Positions 27,954-38,866 of a stretch of DNA of 64,000 bases are shown piece by piece. The position numbers and the translations under genes are program-made. The stretch spans positions 51,987,562-52,051,561 of the forward strand of contig NC_134367.1 in assembly GCF_035582795.1 (NCBI RefSeq), in the 5' to 3' direction. The first letter of the stretch is position 1; each line of letters begins with the position of its first letter. The stretch comes from Mycteria americana (lineage: Eukaryota > Chordata > Aves > Ciconiiformes > Ciconiidae). A model generated the notes under the pieces. That model saw nothing but the letters and a program-made list of their open reading frames with translations. It had not been told where the DNA came from and did not search any database.

Positions 27954-27958
27954 CCAGG
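27954..27958. repeat. Right target-site duplication of solo LTR
   Basis: CCAGG immediately follows the terminal CA of the LTR and matches the left copy exactly. Confidence 0.9.
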
Positions 27959-30293
27959 AAACACCTGCAACTGAGAAAATCTTATTGCTGACTCCAGAAA
28001 GCATAGAAAAGCAAAGAAAAGTTACAAGTTCTAATTAATCTACAGTAAAAAACAACCACATGTTTTCAGAAGCACTGTGCTTTCCTTTAGCACAATGCCT
28101 GGACTGAAAGTAAGTTCTTGTAGTTGCACAGAAGGAAGGCTTATATCCGATTATATGACATAAGTGGCAGTATGCATTCTAGCATCACCTCTATTTTTAA
28201 AATACCAGCCCAATGTATTTTGGGGTAATATTCAGGCACTAGTACACACACAAGACTAGGTGATACTTTTAACCCAAAATGACTTGAAAGAACAAGTTTG
28301 GTTTCTACATAAAGCTGGAGTAAGGAAAATGGTTAATTGTTTACTAGGTTTAAATAGAACTAAACCAGTTCACCTTCCCAACCCAGCTTTTGGCAGCAAT
28401 CTAACCTAAGCTTTCCAGAAGAAAACACAAAGAAAAAAAAAAGTCAAAGTCATTGGAAACACCAAGAAAGTGGTAAACAAGAGAAAAAACCCACCACTTA
28501 ACTTTTTGGATTTAATTCATGTATGTAGGTCCAAGTGAAGATTTCCATGTTTCACTTGATTTCTGGAGAGCTAAGCTTCCTCCCCCTTAAACTGTAAACA
28601 ACTTACTGGAATAGAATACCATACTGACAGCAAACCATATTTTTGGAAATTCAAACACTCAATATCCACAGGAAAATATACTCAAGCTTGCAAAACTATT
28701 TTTCTGTCCCACAATGGTATATTCAGTACTTTTCCACTATGTTTGTTTTAAAAGGAGAAACCCTGACCTGAAGAAAAAGTCAAGAGTAAGATGACAAAAC
28801 AGCAAGTATTTCTTCAATGTTCACTTTGCACTTGTCACAGTGAGACAATGTAATTTTCTTTTAAACAATGTACTTTGGTCAAGCTAATGGAAGATGTATT
28901 ATTTTACATAACCTAGGAGTCCATACTTTTTTTTTTTACTTAATACTTTGTATATCATATGCTAATTTCTAAACCTTTCCAAATTCTTAGTGCTTTTTAC
29001 TTTGATTGAACATCTCCTCAAGATGCATAAAATTTCTCCATATGTGAGCATAAAGCATCCAAATGCATGCCAACACCCCAAAATGAAGACAGTTATTTAC
29101 ATAGCAAATGTGGAAAACAAATGATAAGGTTTGGGGTTTTTTTTAAGAAACTAGAAATAAGTTGGCTTTTTGGCAACTTAAAGCAGAACTTAAAAGCAAA
29201 ATAAAGCAACTTAAAGCAAAATAAATGCAGAGAGAGGAAGGATCACTGCTACCCATACACCATTAGTATCAGAGTGAGAAAAATAATTTAAGATAAAGGA
29301 CTAAGTTGCCACTAGAATACAGGAGTGTAGACTGGAAAGGATCATCTCCAGCTATGAGGTTAAAAGAACAGCCAACTTCTAGAATTACCTCTTGAAAGAG
29401 AGGCAGAAGAAAAAAAAAAAATCTAAAACAGAGCTCGTGTGACTTAGCAACTGCTAGATCAGGAGAACAGATGCCGTTATTTACAAAATGCATTCAAGCT
29501 GAAGGTTTCTACAGATCTCTAGATATTAGCTCCTATTAAAAAAAAAAAAAATCAGGAAACAAACTTTTTTTTTTTTAACGTAAGCCACCAATGCACATCC
29601 TACAGTTGCTTACCTCATTAGTAAATAAGAGGTGAGGAAATGTTTGTGTTCCATTTCTTCAGTTTAAAGCACTTCAATGCAGTCAAAAAATAAAAATCAA
29701 CCAAGCCAATATTATCAAATGTGTGCTTCAATGTTCACTTCTTTTGAAAATAAAAATTCTAGTTATGATGCCCTGAAAAATGAATTCAGCAGAATCACAT
29801 AAACCCATAAATTTACAGATCAATTTATCCCAAACAATTATAACAAAAAGTTGACTAATCAAAGCTCATTTCCATACAAGAAGAATGGCATACAGCTAGC
29901 ATGGAAAATTATGGAAAGGCTCCAAACACAGAAACAGCATTTGAAGTGACCCAGATATCCTACTTTACATCACTTTGAGAACCTTCACTGTTTTCAAGCA
30001 ACTCTTTATTCCAACCAAAGACATTCTCAGGGTCAGGCAATTCTGCAGTTGACAAGCTTGACAAAAGAAAATTTCCCTTCGTCTCTCTCAACAGCCTTCA
30101 GAAAGGAGGCAAGTAGGCTGAAGGAGGGAGGAGTCAGACAAGGCAATCTAAGGACTATTGACAATTTAAGTTTTTAAAAAAATATGTTCACACCCCTGCT
30201 CAGAACATTCCCTGACATGTCAAGATTAAGTCTTCTCCCTTAATTTCTCCAGCCAGCCTTGCCACACACATGCGATACAGACCCATCATCAGA

Positions 30294-30365
30294 ACTTGCA
30301 ATAAATTTTGCAGAGGTAAATTTTGCTTTACTTGCAATAAATACTGCAGAGGTACAGTTCTTTTT
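30294..30365. repeat. 36-bp tandem duplication
   Basis: Two diverged copies start ACTTGCAATAAAT at 30294 and 30330 and share TGCAGAGGTA. Confidence 0.85.
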
Positions 30366-30748
30366 GTAGGCTAGCAGAAGCTGTAAATAAGACTAATTAT
30401 TTAAGTGCATCATGTAATTTCTTCAGTATCTCTCTCAATATTGAGAAAAGCAAGAGTATCTGAACACCACAAAAAAAAAAAAACCCTAACAGACAAATGT
30501 TTGCTAAACTAGCAATCTGGCAGAGTGACATATGGCTTTTGAAGGGAGCACCCTACAATACATAATTAAACCCATTCCACCTAATGGCTGGAAGAGACAG
30601 AACATACTTTTGCTCTGAAGTGAGCTCACAAAAAAAGGATGTTTTCATTCACTTTACATAAGAGTATTATGGGAAACAGAAACCAATTTGGATATTGGCA
30701 TTGTGCAAGGACACTAGTCAGCTTCCAGATGGATCAGATTCACCACCA

Positions 30749-30811
30749 CCATAGTGGTGAGGATACTGTATTTAGTATCCTCTATACGCCATAGTGAGGA
30801 TACTATATTTA
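30749..30811. repeat. Imperfect direct duplication with a hairpin
   Basis: CCATAGTGGTGAGGATACTG (from 30749) recurs as CCATAGTGAGGATACTAT (from 30789). Between them GGATAC (30761-30766) pairs with GTATCC (30775-30780) as a small inverted repeat. Confidence 0.8.
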
Positions 30812-32204
30812 AATTCATAGGCTTGAACAGACTACAGATTTCATCTGAGACACCCTTCCATGGTGACTGACCAACAGTAAGCATCACAGGGGAACATCAC
30901 TATCATGCAGGACACAGTCAAATTAACTCGGACAAAAAAAATTCCACAACCTAACAGATTTGCCTAGCTACAGATTTCAAAATTCACTAAAGAAAGTTCC
31001 TTCTGTTGTGCAGGAAGGCTAAAAAGACTGAAGAAAAAAAAAAAGACTGAAGACAAAGTTATGAAGTAATTTCTCAAAGATTACACCAAAAGCAGATTAA
31101 AGATTTGGAAAGTTAGCCGGTCTCCTGTAACACCAGAGTCATCAGGATAAACCATTTGAAAGCAAGGAGCATATTGAGTTTCATTCTTACTACTCTTAAC
31201 AAGCATGCACCACAGAGCTCAGACATGGTACATACACAAAGAGATAGTGGACTCTATTGTGAGAAAAATCTAGCAATGAAACAGAAATGTAACTCCTATT
31301 TTGTCCTTTATGAACATACACAGGGGAACTACTACCTCCTTTCCTGGCAGAGGCTTTGTCCCACACACTGTGGTGGAGGAATAGGACAGGATACCTGCTC
31401 TGGCTGTGACTAGAAGTCTTCCCATCCTTTCTGGATGCTCATTTAATTTAAATCCATACAAGTATTTTGCCAGGATTTGGAAAGGTAAGGGTATTCCATT
31501 CCATGTCTCCTGCCAAGCAAGCCTAGGTCACAGGCAGTGCCCAAAGGTTATAATACGAGAGGATATATATTTGGCTGCGGACATGACCCCTCTCTTGTTA
31601 TGTGCCATACAGCCCTCTGTGCGAACTATGAGATTCTGTTATATTTATCCACTAGAGCTGTAGGCCTAACAAAACAAGGAGGTACTTAAAGTCCTCCCAA
31701 GCCCACCCACTGCTTTTCAGTAAGAGACAGAGGTTCCAGACCACAAGTTCCAGTGCTACATATCTGGTAAATACAGTCTTTGAGATCAAAGGGAAAGCAC
31801 TTGGAGGGTGCATCCCTCCAAGCAGTTACCAACACAAAACAGAAAAAGAGGCTGGAAGGAAAAATCATCCAGTTAGCAATGTTCTGCCTTTCCCAGGGAG
31901 CGATCAAGTAAGCATATCACTCCTACCTGATGTTTAAGAACAGTTTAGACAAAGAGTTCTAGTGAGGAACATCACTGGATGGTCTCTGCCATTGCTTTAC
32001 TATCCTAACCCTTGAAGTTTTCCCCCAAATGTCTGACCAAAGTCTCGTTGGAATTTAGGTCAACTGATCATTCGTTCTAGCTCATGTTTCCTTCCTCTTT
32101 GCAGCAGTCTTTTCATCCCCTCTGTCCCCAGTTTATTTGGGAACATATTGTCTTAACCTCCTTACTAATTTGAATATTTAATATTATTAAATTATATTAA
32201 TTAA

Positions 32205-32284
32205 CAATTAATATTATTAACAATTAATATTATTAACAATTAATATTATTAACAATTAATATTATTAACAATTAATATTATTAA
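32205..32284. repeat. 16-bp minisatellite, five perfect copies
   Basis: The unit CAATTAATATTATTAA repeats five times without a change, followed by a partial sixth copy to about 32291. It is preceded by related AT-rich sequence from about 32176. The identity between copies implies recent expansion. Confidence 0.95.
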
Positions 32285-32599
32285 CAATTAAAATGTTAAT
32301 TTGAATATTGAGGACTCCAGTATACCAACATATTAACATTATAGCATCTCTCTGCACCAGAAGGCCTGTTACTCCATCATAGAAGTAGAAATGCTGGATT
32401 TATAATAATTTATCCTGGATAAGTCTGTTTTGGCTGTTGCTCAAGTTCTTTTTCTAGGCACTAAAAATGTGTTTCATCACTGGTCCAGTATTTTTACTTT
32501 GAGCTGAAGCTAAAATCCACCAGTTTCGTCTTCATCCCATCCCACTTAGCCCATACTGAAGAGGTATGCACCATTATTCTTTTTGAATCTACTTCCCTC

Positions 32600-32640
32600 C
32601 ACGATCAGGTCTGAGATTGCTTCAGCTAGTTCGGTTTTTT

Positions 32641-32679
<39 letters not shown>

Positions 32680-33480
32680 GACCTCAGAATGAATTTCATC
32701 AGGCCCTACCAGATTGACAATCTGTTGCTTATCCAAGCAACCTACAGTTTTTTTCCCCTAGTGTAGGATAAGTACTATTTACGCTTTTATCATGGCTATT
32801 AACTACACTGGCTGGATTAACCATTTCAGAGAACATTTCAATCACCTCAGCATTATCTGTTAATCCATTAATCTGTGGATCTTTTTTTTCTTGCTTACTT
32901 CCAATATCCCTTTTAGCTACACCTCATTATGTATTTGACCGTCCCAGTTTTGTTCATGCATCTTCGTGCACATCTTCAGCAACATACAATTTCCCATTTT
33001 CTGTTTGTTTCTTGTGTTTACATTAATGAAGAGATCAATAGGGAGCAAAGTTCTTTTTTTCTTATTAATTTTCCCTTTCAATGAAAGTCTTCAGTACTAT
33101 TACATTACTTCTCAAAGAAGTTGAGACCAGTTTCTTTCTTCCTCATATTTGCCCCCCAATCAAGCTTTACATGCCAAATTCTAAGCTTTTTGACATTTCT
33201 GGGTTTTATTCTGCTGTTCTGTCATCTTTTATCCTATGTAGACTAACATCTTGTGGTCACTCCTGCAGAACCTGCCTCCCATCTAGGCATTCTCTTTGTT
33301 AATCTAAAAGACTATTTTTATGAATTTACATACCTCAGCAGAGCAGTATGTTCTGCTCAGTCTTTTCCAAAAGACATTGGATGGTTATGGGAGATTTTAA
33401 CTAGCAAATCTCATACTTTTGATGATTCTTCTCCAGCTACTGATGTGCACCTTATATTTATATTCCAGTTGCATACATCT
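32600..33480 (-). mobile_element. Possible ancient CR1/L3-type LINE 5' region
   Basis: Phrases such as TTCATCAGGCCCTACCAGATT and CATCTTGTGGTCACTCCTGC followed by CTGCCTCCCATCT resemble, from memory, the 5' untranslated part of old CR1/L3 elements read in reverse. No open frame survives. A run of 32 T (32645-32676) lies at the left side and may be a separate event. The boundaries are approximate. Confidence 0.35.
32645..32676. repeat. Poly-T tract, 32 bases
   Basis: An uninterrupted run of 32 T, the longest homopolymer in the window. On the SESN1-sense strand it is poly-A and may be the relic of a retroposed tail, though no body is recognisable. Confidence 0.9.
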
Positions 33481-35434
33481 AATTGATCTGATAAAGGCTG
33501 GGCAGAATACTTTTAATGATCATGTGCTAAGACGTTCCATTGTGTTCATTCCCCATATATTTGTGTTGGTGTGCAGACACCTAGCATACTAGGTGGAATG
33601 ACCTGCTATTCTGCAAGGTCATAAGCAATATACTATAAATAAATGCAAAATACCACATATGCAAGAAGTTATCAAAGGCTATGATATATTTGGGGTTTTA
33701 TCTCAAAAACCACTCATTAAATATTTTTAATATGCAAACATTCAAAGCACTGCAATTGAAATATCTTTAAAATATTTAAAAATATATATATATTGGGTCA
33801 AAGTGACTTTAGTGACCTTGCTGTTATTAATAAAAGCAAGAAAGTCTTAATTAGAAAAAAGACGGCTAGTTTGCTGATACTGCCTTTGTAATAATTCTTA
33901 CAAAAACAACTTGTCTAATCTAAATGAGATATTAGATATATTATCTTAGGCTAAAAAAATATACATTTTATATATATAGAAATATATATAGCCTACAATA
34001 AGAAACTCATTATCCTGAATATAAGTCAAATCCACAGGAATTTACATTAAGCAATAATTGATTGTTATAGATTCTGATACAGGCAATACTATTTATTAAT
34101 AATAGCATTAATAATACTACTTATTAGTAGCAAAGAACAAAGTCGCACACTTAGGATTCCATCATATTTCAGAGGAATTTTTCTCCAGAAAGAAAGAAAA
34201 AAAAAGACCATAACAAAGGGAGGCTCAGAGGGATGCCATGCTGACACAGGCTGCTGCCAAGCCTGCAGCTTACACCAGCCATATAACGCATTCTACCAAC
34301 TTGCTCCAGAACAAAACTGCAAAAACACCAGCAGCATAGTTGCTCATGCCTAAATATTTGTTGATTACCCCAACAGGCAAGAGGGCACTAGCCCCAGAAA
34401 TAGCTATCAATCAGACCACATGGAAAATTCAAATCTTTGATTTCCTCACTGACCTGTCCTGGATGAAGGGCAGAAAGATGAAGAAAGCGCATTTTACAAT
34501 TCTCCATTTCATGAGGGAATCAGTCCAGGCTCAGACTACTGGTCCGAGTTGGACCATTCCACAGGAGAGGAGAGGGCAGCAGCACCAGTTCCCAGCAGAA
34601 CCTTTGGGTTCAAAGTTGCCTCTTCCAGCCCTGGGCTCTCTGTCCTTTAATAACTTGGCAGAAAATAAGGTTTAGACAACATAATGGTACATATTGCTGT
34701 GGTCTTAAAGATAGTTTCATATCCCAAAACAGGGAGATAAAGTAATACAAGTGAGTCCTTTAAGAACTGATATTGTTCTGAATAGGATTTCACATTTTTA
34801 TAATGTTACTAAGCTACTTACATTTAGAATCACTGCTGAAAGCCACGAGTTCTATGGGATAATTATATTTAATTTAATAGTTTGCTTTATCTGCCATCTT
34901 CATTGCAGAGATTTGAATACAATCCCTCTTGGCCATGAAATCAACAGAAAACCATTTCACGCCTGACAATAGTCCGCAGCATCCAAAATGGAATACTTGG
35001 ATTAGATGATTTCTTCCACAAATGCGGATCCAAAGATTACAACAAAAATTTTCATTTATGAGTAGAGTCATAAGAACTAAGACTTGCCCCTCTATATTCA
35101 TAGAATATAGAATATTTCTCTCTCAGATCTACTCCCAAAGAAGAAAAGTTACAAAAGCAGCTTTTAAAGATTTTCTTACTGTTGCATTTGATTTTGCTTA
35201 ACTTGTTGTTAAACCTTTACTGCAGCTTGTATGTATACAATTGGTTTCATATCTATTATATCTTTCACACCTATTTTGATTAATCAAGTTAGCTACGACC
35301 ATGGGATTTGAACTTGCACTTGCTGTACCAAGATAGACCTATTTTCTGCTACAACTTTTTGGCCTATTTAAAAAAGCTAGTAGCAAAGTTCCTAAACGAG
35401 ACTAACAGGTGAACACACCAGTGACTTCATATGT

Positions 35435-35640
35435 AAAAACCTAAAAGGGACTCAGATGACGTAGTCTGACCTCCTCCAAGACTTAGGTGAGAGATCACCA
35501 CCTGTTTGGCCTTTGAATAGGCTCCGATAACTTGTGCCTGATAAAAGCAAGTCTTCCCTTAGCAGTCTGTTCCAGTGACTCATCATTCTCATTCGTAATG
35601 GGCCCACTTCTCATTTGAATCTTTAGCAGGGAAGATGCTG
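35435..35640 (-). mobile_element. Old, degraded CR1-like fragment
   Basis: Plus-strand pieces such as GACGTAGTCTGACCTCCTCC, GCAGTCTGTTCCAGTGACTC and CTTCTCATTTGAATC resemble the reverse complement of diverged CR1 3' sequence (TCTAGTCCAACCTCC, AGCCTGTTCCAGTGACTC). It is much more decayed than the other two copies. Confidence 0.5.
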
Positions 35641-35984
35641 ATGCAAAGGTGCCAGATTAAGTTTTCAACTTAATATTCAAGGTTTGTTTATTTGTTTCGT
35701 TGGTTTGGGCTTTTAAAGAAAAGCAGTACAGCTGTCAAGCCTTTCACGTGGACCTTATGTTGTATTGGCTTCTACTGGCAAAATCTGCTTTGAGAAAAAT
35801 GCCCCATACAGCCCAAACTGTATAAAATAAATTAAATTACACTGTATTTATCACATTGCACACTATTGAGAAGTTAGACAAAATAAACAGAGCATCTCTC
35901 AGCTTCAACAATCCAAACCCAGAATTTCTCTGAACCACTTCAAAGTAGGACAGAGCAAAAATGGATCTATATACAAGTTCCTTT

Positions 35985-36095
35985 AAAATACATATATACC
36001 TGTATTTTTATATATAAAATATATAACGTTTTATATATAACATATATGTGTGTATTGTATATATTATAATATATATAATGTTTACATATATATTA
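35985..36095. repeat. AT-rich palindromic block
   Basis: Interleaved TATATA/ACATATAT stretches with many short inverted repeats (for example AAAATATATAACGTTTTATA) cover about 110 bases, so local cruciform or hairpin formation is possible. Confidence 0.7.
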
Positions 36096-37032
36096 TTATT
36101 TCCCCTAGATTCCCCTATATTAAACCTGTTAATGTTCAGGGAGAAAAGGCACAATAGTGGGAATCAGGCAGCTAACTCCAAGCACAGCTCTCTGTATTCA
36201 CTTGTGGTTAAAAGAAACACCTGAATTTCCTTTTCCTACTCTACAGCAAACAGTATTTTTAGCAGTGCTGCTGGACCCGTTGAATCAAGCCCTGCATCAG
36301 AATTTCAGGACCTGTGCAAAAACTTTAGGTGAGCAAGAGAATTGCAATGCAAGTAACTATAATTAGACTGTAACAGTGGAAGAGTACAAAGTAACATTTA
36401 TTTTTGTTAGCATAAAAGGTCAGTAAACGTAATCCTCTATTAGCTAGACCGCCTATGAGCTATAAAAAAAATAGTTTGGATCTTACCGATTCCAGTGGAG
36501 AAACTACTTACCAATAGACAACAAAAAGGGAATTTTGACAGGCTCTGCTTTAAGTCTTGAACCTCATACAGCTATTAAAAGCTCAAAAACTCCCCATACC
36601 GACTTATATTTTTAATTAGCAACCTCCAATGTTTATACCCAAATCTTTCCTGCCTTTGTATTAAAGCCAACTGGTAGTATCATAGCACTGGTCACACAGA
36701 CCAAAACTAGAGCATTAAAGTTGTCATTTTAGCACTTCCTTCGGGATGCCCCAGCAACGATCAGCTACTTTCCAGCCATTCATCGCTAAATCCTCTTCCC
36801 CGATCGCACTCAAAAACTGGACGCTTTTTCCCCCCCTGCCTTTTAATAACACTTTCCGAAATGTTTCTTCGCGAAGAGCGGGATGCATTTAGCAAGTATT
36901 ACTGCACGAATAAATCTGACCGGCCCGGGGCCAGACGCCCACCCCGTCGCACAGCTGAAAGTCGAAGGAGTCCTGCGTGGGACGGGGCTCTCGGCCCCGT
37001 CCCACGGCGGAGCTGGGGACTGCCGTGCTTAC

Positions 37033-37314
37033 CTGCACCTCGCTGAGGATCGCCTCGCTCTTCTCCCTCACGTCGGGGAAGGGGCAGCGCTTGGAAAGCA
37101 TGAGCAGGCGGGCCAGCACCTCGCTCAGCCCGTCACGGGCGGCGGGAACCAGGAGCCCGTCGGCGGCCCGGCTCGGCGGCACCGCCGCCACGGGAGCGAT
37201 GGTCTCGCTACGGCGGAGCACGGCTTGCCCGATGGTGTCCAAGGCGGCGGCGCGGGTGGCAGCGTCGCGGCTGCACAGCCCGTCCCAGCGCACCTCGCCT
37301 TCCCGCTCCTCCAT
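37033..37314 (-). CDS. SESN1: SESN1 first coding exon, long isoform (sestrin 1, N-terminus)
   Basis: Sestrin 1 is a stress-inducible protein, a p53 and FOXO target, that restrains mTORC1 through the GATOR complexes and supports antioxidant defence. The exon encodes 94 residues beginning MEEREGEVRWDGLCSRD and ending in a segment containing LMLSKRCPF and DVREKSEAIL. As I recall, this closely parallels the human 551-residue isoform N-terminus (VRWDGLCSRD, LLMLSKRCPF, DVREKSE). The start is the first in-frame ATG: the frame stays open upstream but has only non-ATG codons there. The bases before the ATG are CCCC and +4 is G, a middling context. The exon ends in phase 0 at GTGCAG followed by GTAAGC, so the next codon should open exon 2 (ELGIRIP in human). 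The catalytic and leucine-binding core is not in this window. The exon sits in a CpG island and is much more GC-rich than its intron. Identity is confident; the isoform label rests on memory of the human protein. Confidence 0.9.
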
Positions 37315-37891
37315 GGGGCCGTCCGGCTGCTTCCCCACCGCCGCCTCAGCAGCCCCGACGCGGCCGCCCCATGCCGGGCACCCGACAGCCGCCAACCCGC
37401 CCACAAAGACGACAAACGCGGCGGCGAGCGGAGAGACCGCTGCCTGCACCGCATGGGGGGCAGGGCGGGCGGGAGCTCCCTCAGCCCCGGCGGGCAACCC
37501 CGCCAACCGCCGCCCACCGCCGCCGGGGCTGCCGAGCGAGCAGCGCCGCTGGGGCTTCGCCTCTCCCGGCGGGGAGCGGGACGGCCACCACCCCGCGGCG
37601 CCGGCGGCTCCTCCTCCCCGCCCCAGGCATGGGGGGAAGGGGACGGCCCCGGCCCTGCCTCTCCGCTGCGGCGCGGAGCGGCCCCCTCAGCCCTCCCCGC
37701 CGGGGCCGGGCCGCCACAGACCCCCAACAAACCCCTCACCCGGTGGAGGGGGGCAGTAGGGAAGAGCAGGAACTAGCCCCGCCCAACACGGGTAGCCCAC
37801 ATGACGGACGCGCCCACCAGCCAATCGCCCTTCAGCGTTCGCAGCCGGCGGCCCAATCGGAGCGGCGAGCGGCAGCGCCAGGAGGGGTGTT

Positions 37892-37950
37892 GGGACGTGT
37901 AGTCCGGCCGAAGCGCGGCCCCGCGCCCGCCGAACGGAACTACGTGTCCC
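37892..37950. promoter_or_regulatory. Two opposed ZNF143-like motifs
   Basis: Positions 37892-37903 read GGGACGTGTAGT, the reverse complement of ACTACACGTCCC. Positions 37939-37950 read ACTACGTGTCCC. Both resemble the ACTACAATTCCC core bound by ZNF143 (SBS element), typical of CpG-island and bidirectional promoters. The second is followed by GGCAGGCAGCGC, somewhat like the extended site. Binding is inference. Confidence 0.45.
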
Positions 37951-38084
37951 GGCAGGCAGCGCGCGGCACGGCCGCCTCCCGGTGCTGCAGGGCGCTCCCG
38001 GGGGTGTCTGCGCCTGAAGGCCGGGCTGCCGCTGGCAGCGCCCGCGGGCCCTCGGGACCCGCCGCGGGAGGCTGCCGAGGAAGG
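37951..38084 (+). other. CEP57L1: CEP57L1 non-coding first exon (approximate 5' end)
   Basis: A strong splice donor, AGG followed by GTAAGAGAG, lies at 38085 inside the CpG island on the CEP57L1 strand. The first CEP57L1 coding exon at 50298 has only three bases before its ATG, so a spliced upstream 5' UTR exon is required. This is the best candidate. The 5' boundary is a guess placed after the promoter motifs; the donor position is well supported. Confidence 0.6.
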
Positions 38085-38494
38085 GTAAGAGAGAGCGTTC
38101 GCTGCCGTTTCCGCACAGGTTTTTCCCTTAATATTGTTTTTTTTGCTTTCTACCGCAACAGGTTGTCGAAAGCAGATGGCTGGTAACAGCCAAGGAATAA
38201 AGCAATCCCGGTAGTGGGTTTGCTTCAGAAATTTGCATTGGCAAAAAATTAAACACACACGTGTTCTAAGCAACTGCAAAGGCTTGTCAGAGGTATGCTT
38301 CAACAGAAGCCTTTGATGTAGCCTAAGTAAACACATCAGCAGAAAGAAAAAACAGCCTGTGCAAGCGAAATACAGAGCCTTCAACACTTGAAAATGAAAA
38401 GGGGGGGGGGAAATCCCTGCAATATTCAAATGGGACAACAGTTCCGCAGCCTTTTAATCCAAATTAATCAAGGTTTTTTAATCCAAATTATACT

Positions 38495-38866
38495 GGGGCT
38501 GATGAGCCTGGAGAAGAGAAGGCTTGCGGGGATCTTATCCAAGTATATAAATACCTGAAGGGAGGGTGCAAGGAGGACGGAGCCAGGCTCTTCTCAGTGG
38601 TGCCCAGCGACAGGACCAGAGGCAATGGGCACAAACTGAAGCACGGGAGGTTCCCTCTGAACATCAGGAAACACTTTTCTACTCTGAGGGTGACCAAGCA
38701 CTGGCACAGGTTGCCCAGAGAGGTTGTGGAGTCTCCATCCTTGGAGATACTCAAAAGCCATCTGGGTATAGTCCTGGGCAACTGTCTCTAGGCGGCCCTG
38801 CTTGAGCATGGGGGTTAGACCAGATGACCTCCAGAGGTCCCTTCCAACCTCAACCATTCTGGGATT
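38495..38866 (+). mobile_element. CR1 LINE 3' end, plus orientation
   Basis: The sequence from GAGCCTGGAGAAGAGAAGG through GACAGGACCAGAGGCAATGG and GTTGCCCAGAGAGGTTGTGGA to GGTCCCTTCCAACCTCAACC and ATTCTGGGATT is the avian CR1 3' end. It is about 370 bases, 5'-truncated, and lies just inside CEP57L1 intron 1, close to the CpG island. Its subfamily differs from the copy at 4953-5800. Confidence 0.93.

Larger units (their letters stand above)
1..37032 (-). other. SESN1: SESN1 intron 1 (partial, at least 37 kb)
   Basis: This stretch lies 3' of the SESN1 first-exon splice donor on the minus strand. No open frame in it encodes the strongly conserved sestrin core expected of exon 2 onward (the segment starting ELGIRIPRPL in human SESN1), so I infer the later exons lie left of the window. 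The sequence is AT-rich and has no recognisable exon of another gene. Apart from the repeats and regulatory candidates listed separately, I see ordinary intronic sequence with scattered poly-A/poly-T runs. A long first intron for this isoform fits the large human gene. Confidence 0.75.
36900..38090. promoter_or_regulatory. CpG island and bidirectional SESN1/CEP57L1 promoter
   Basis: Base composition changes abruptly from AT-rich intron to very GC- and CpG-rich sequence over about 1.2 kb. It contains SESN1 exon 1 on the minus strand and a good plus-strand splice donor at 38085. CCAAT boxes lie at 37821-37825 and 37853-37857, with GC boxes around them and no obvious TATA box. This is the usual look of a TATA-less divergent housekeeping promoter. 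Exact transcription start sites cannot be read from sequence. A 12-bp perfect palindrome (TCTTCGCGAAGA) lies just outside at 36866-36877. Confidence 0.85.

Noticed and set aside
35305..35360. tRNA-like fragment (GGGATTTGAACTTGC on plus, B-box-like on minus)
   Set aside because: Only the B-box side is recognisable; no cloverleaf and no A box. It could be a further scrap of the tRNA-like repeat, but the evidence is too thin.
36883..37776. 297- and 260-codon plus-strand and 204-codon minus-strand frames in the CpG island
   Set aside because: Shadows of high GC content overlapping SESN1 exon 1 and the promoter; compositionally biased with no homology I recognise.
37371..38186. 271-codon plus-strand frame over the CEP57L1 first exon
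   Set aside because: It runs straight through a strong splice donor at 38085 and is unrelated to CEP57L1; GC-driven.
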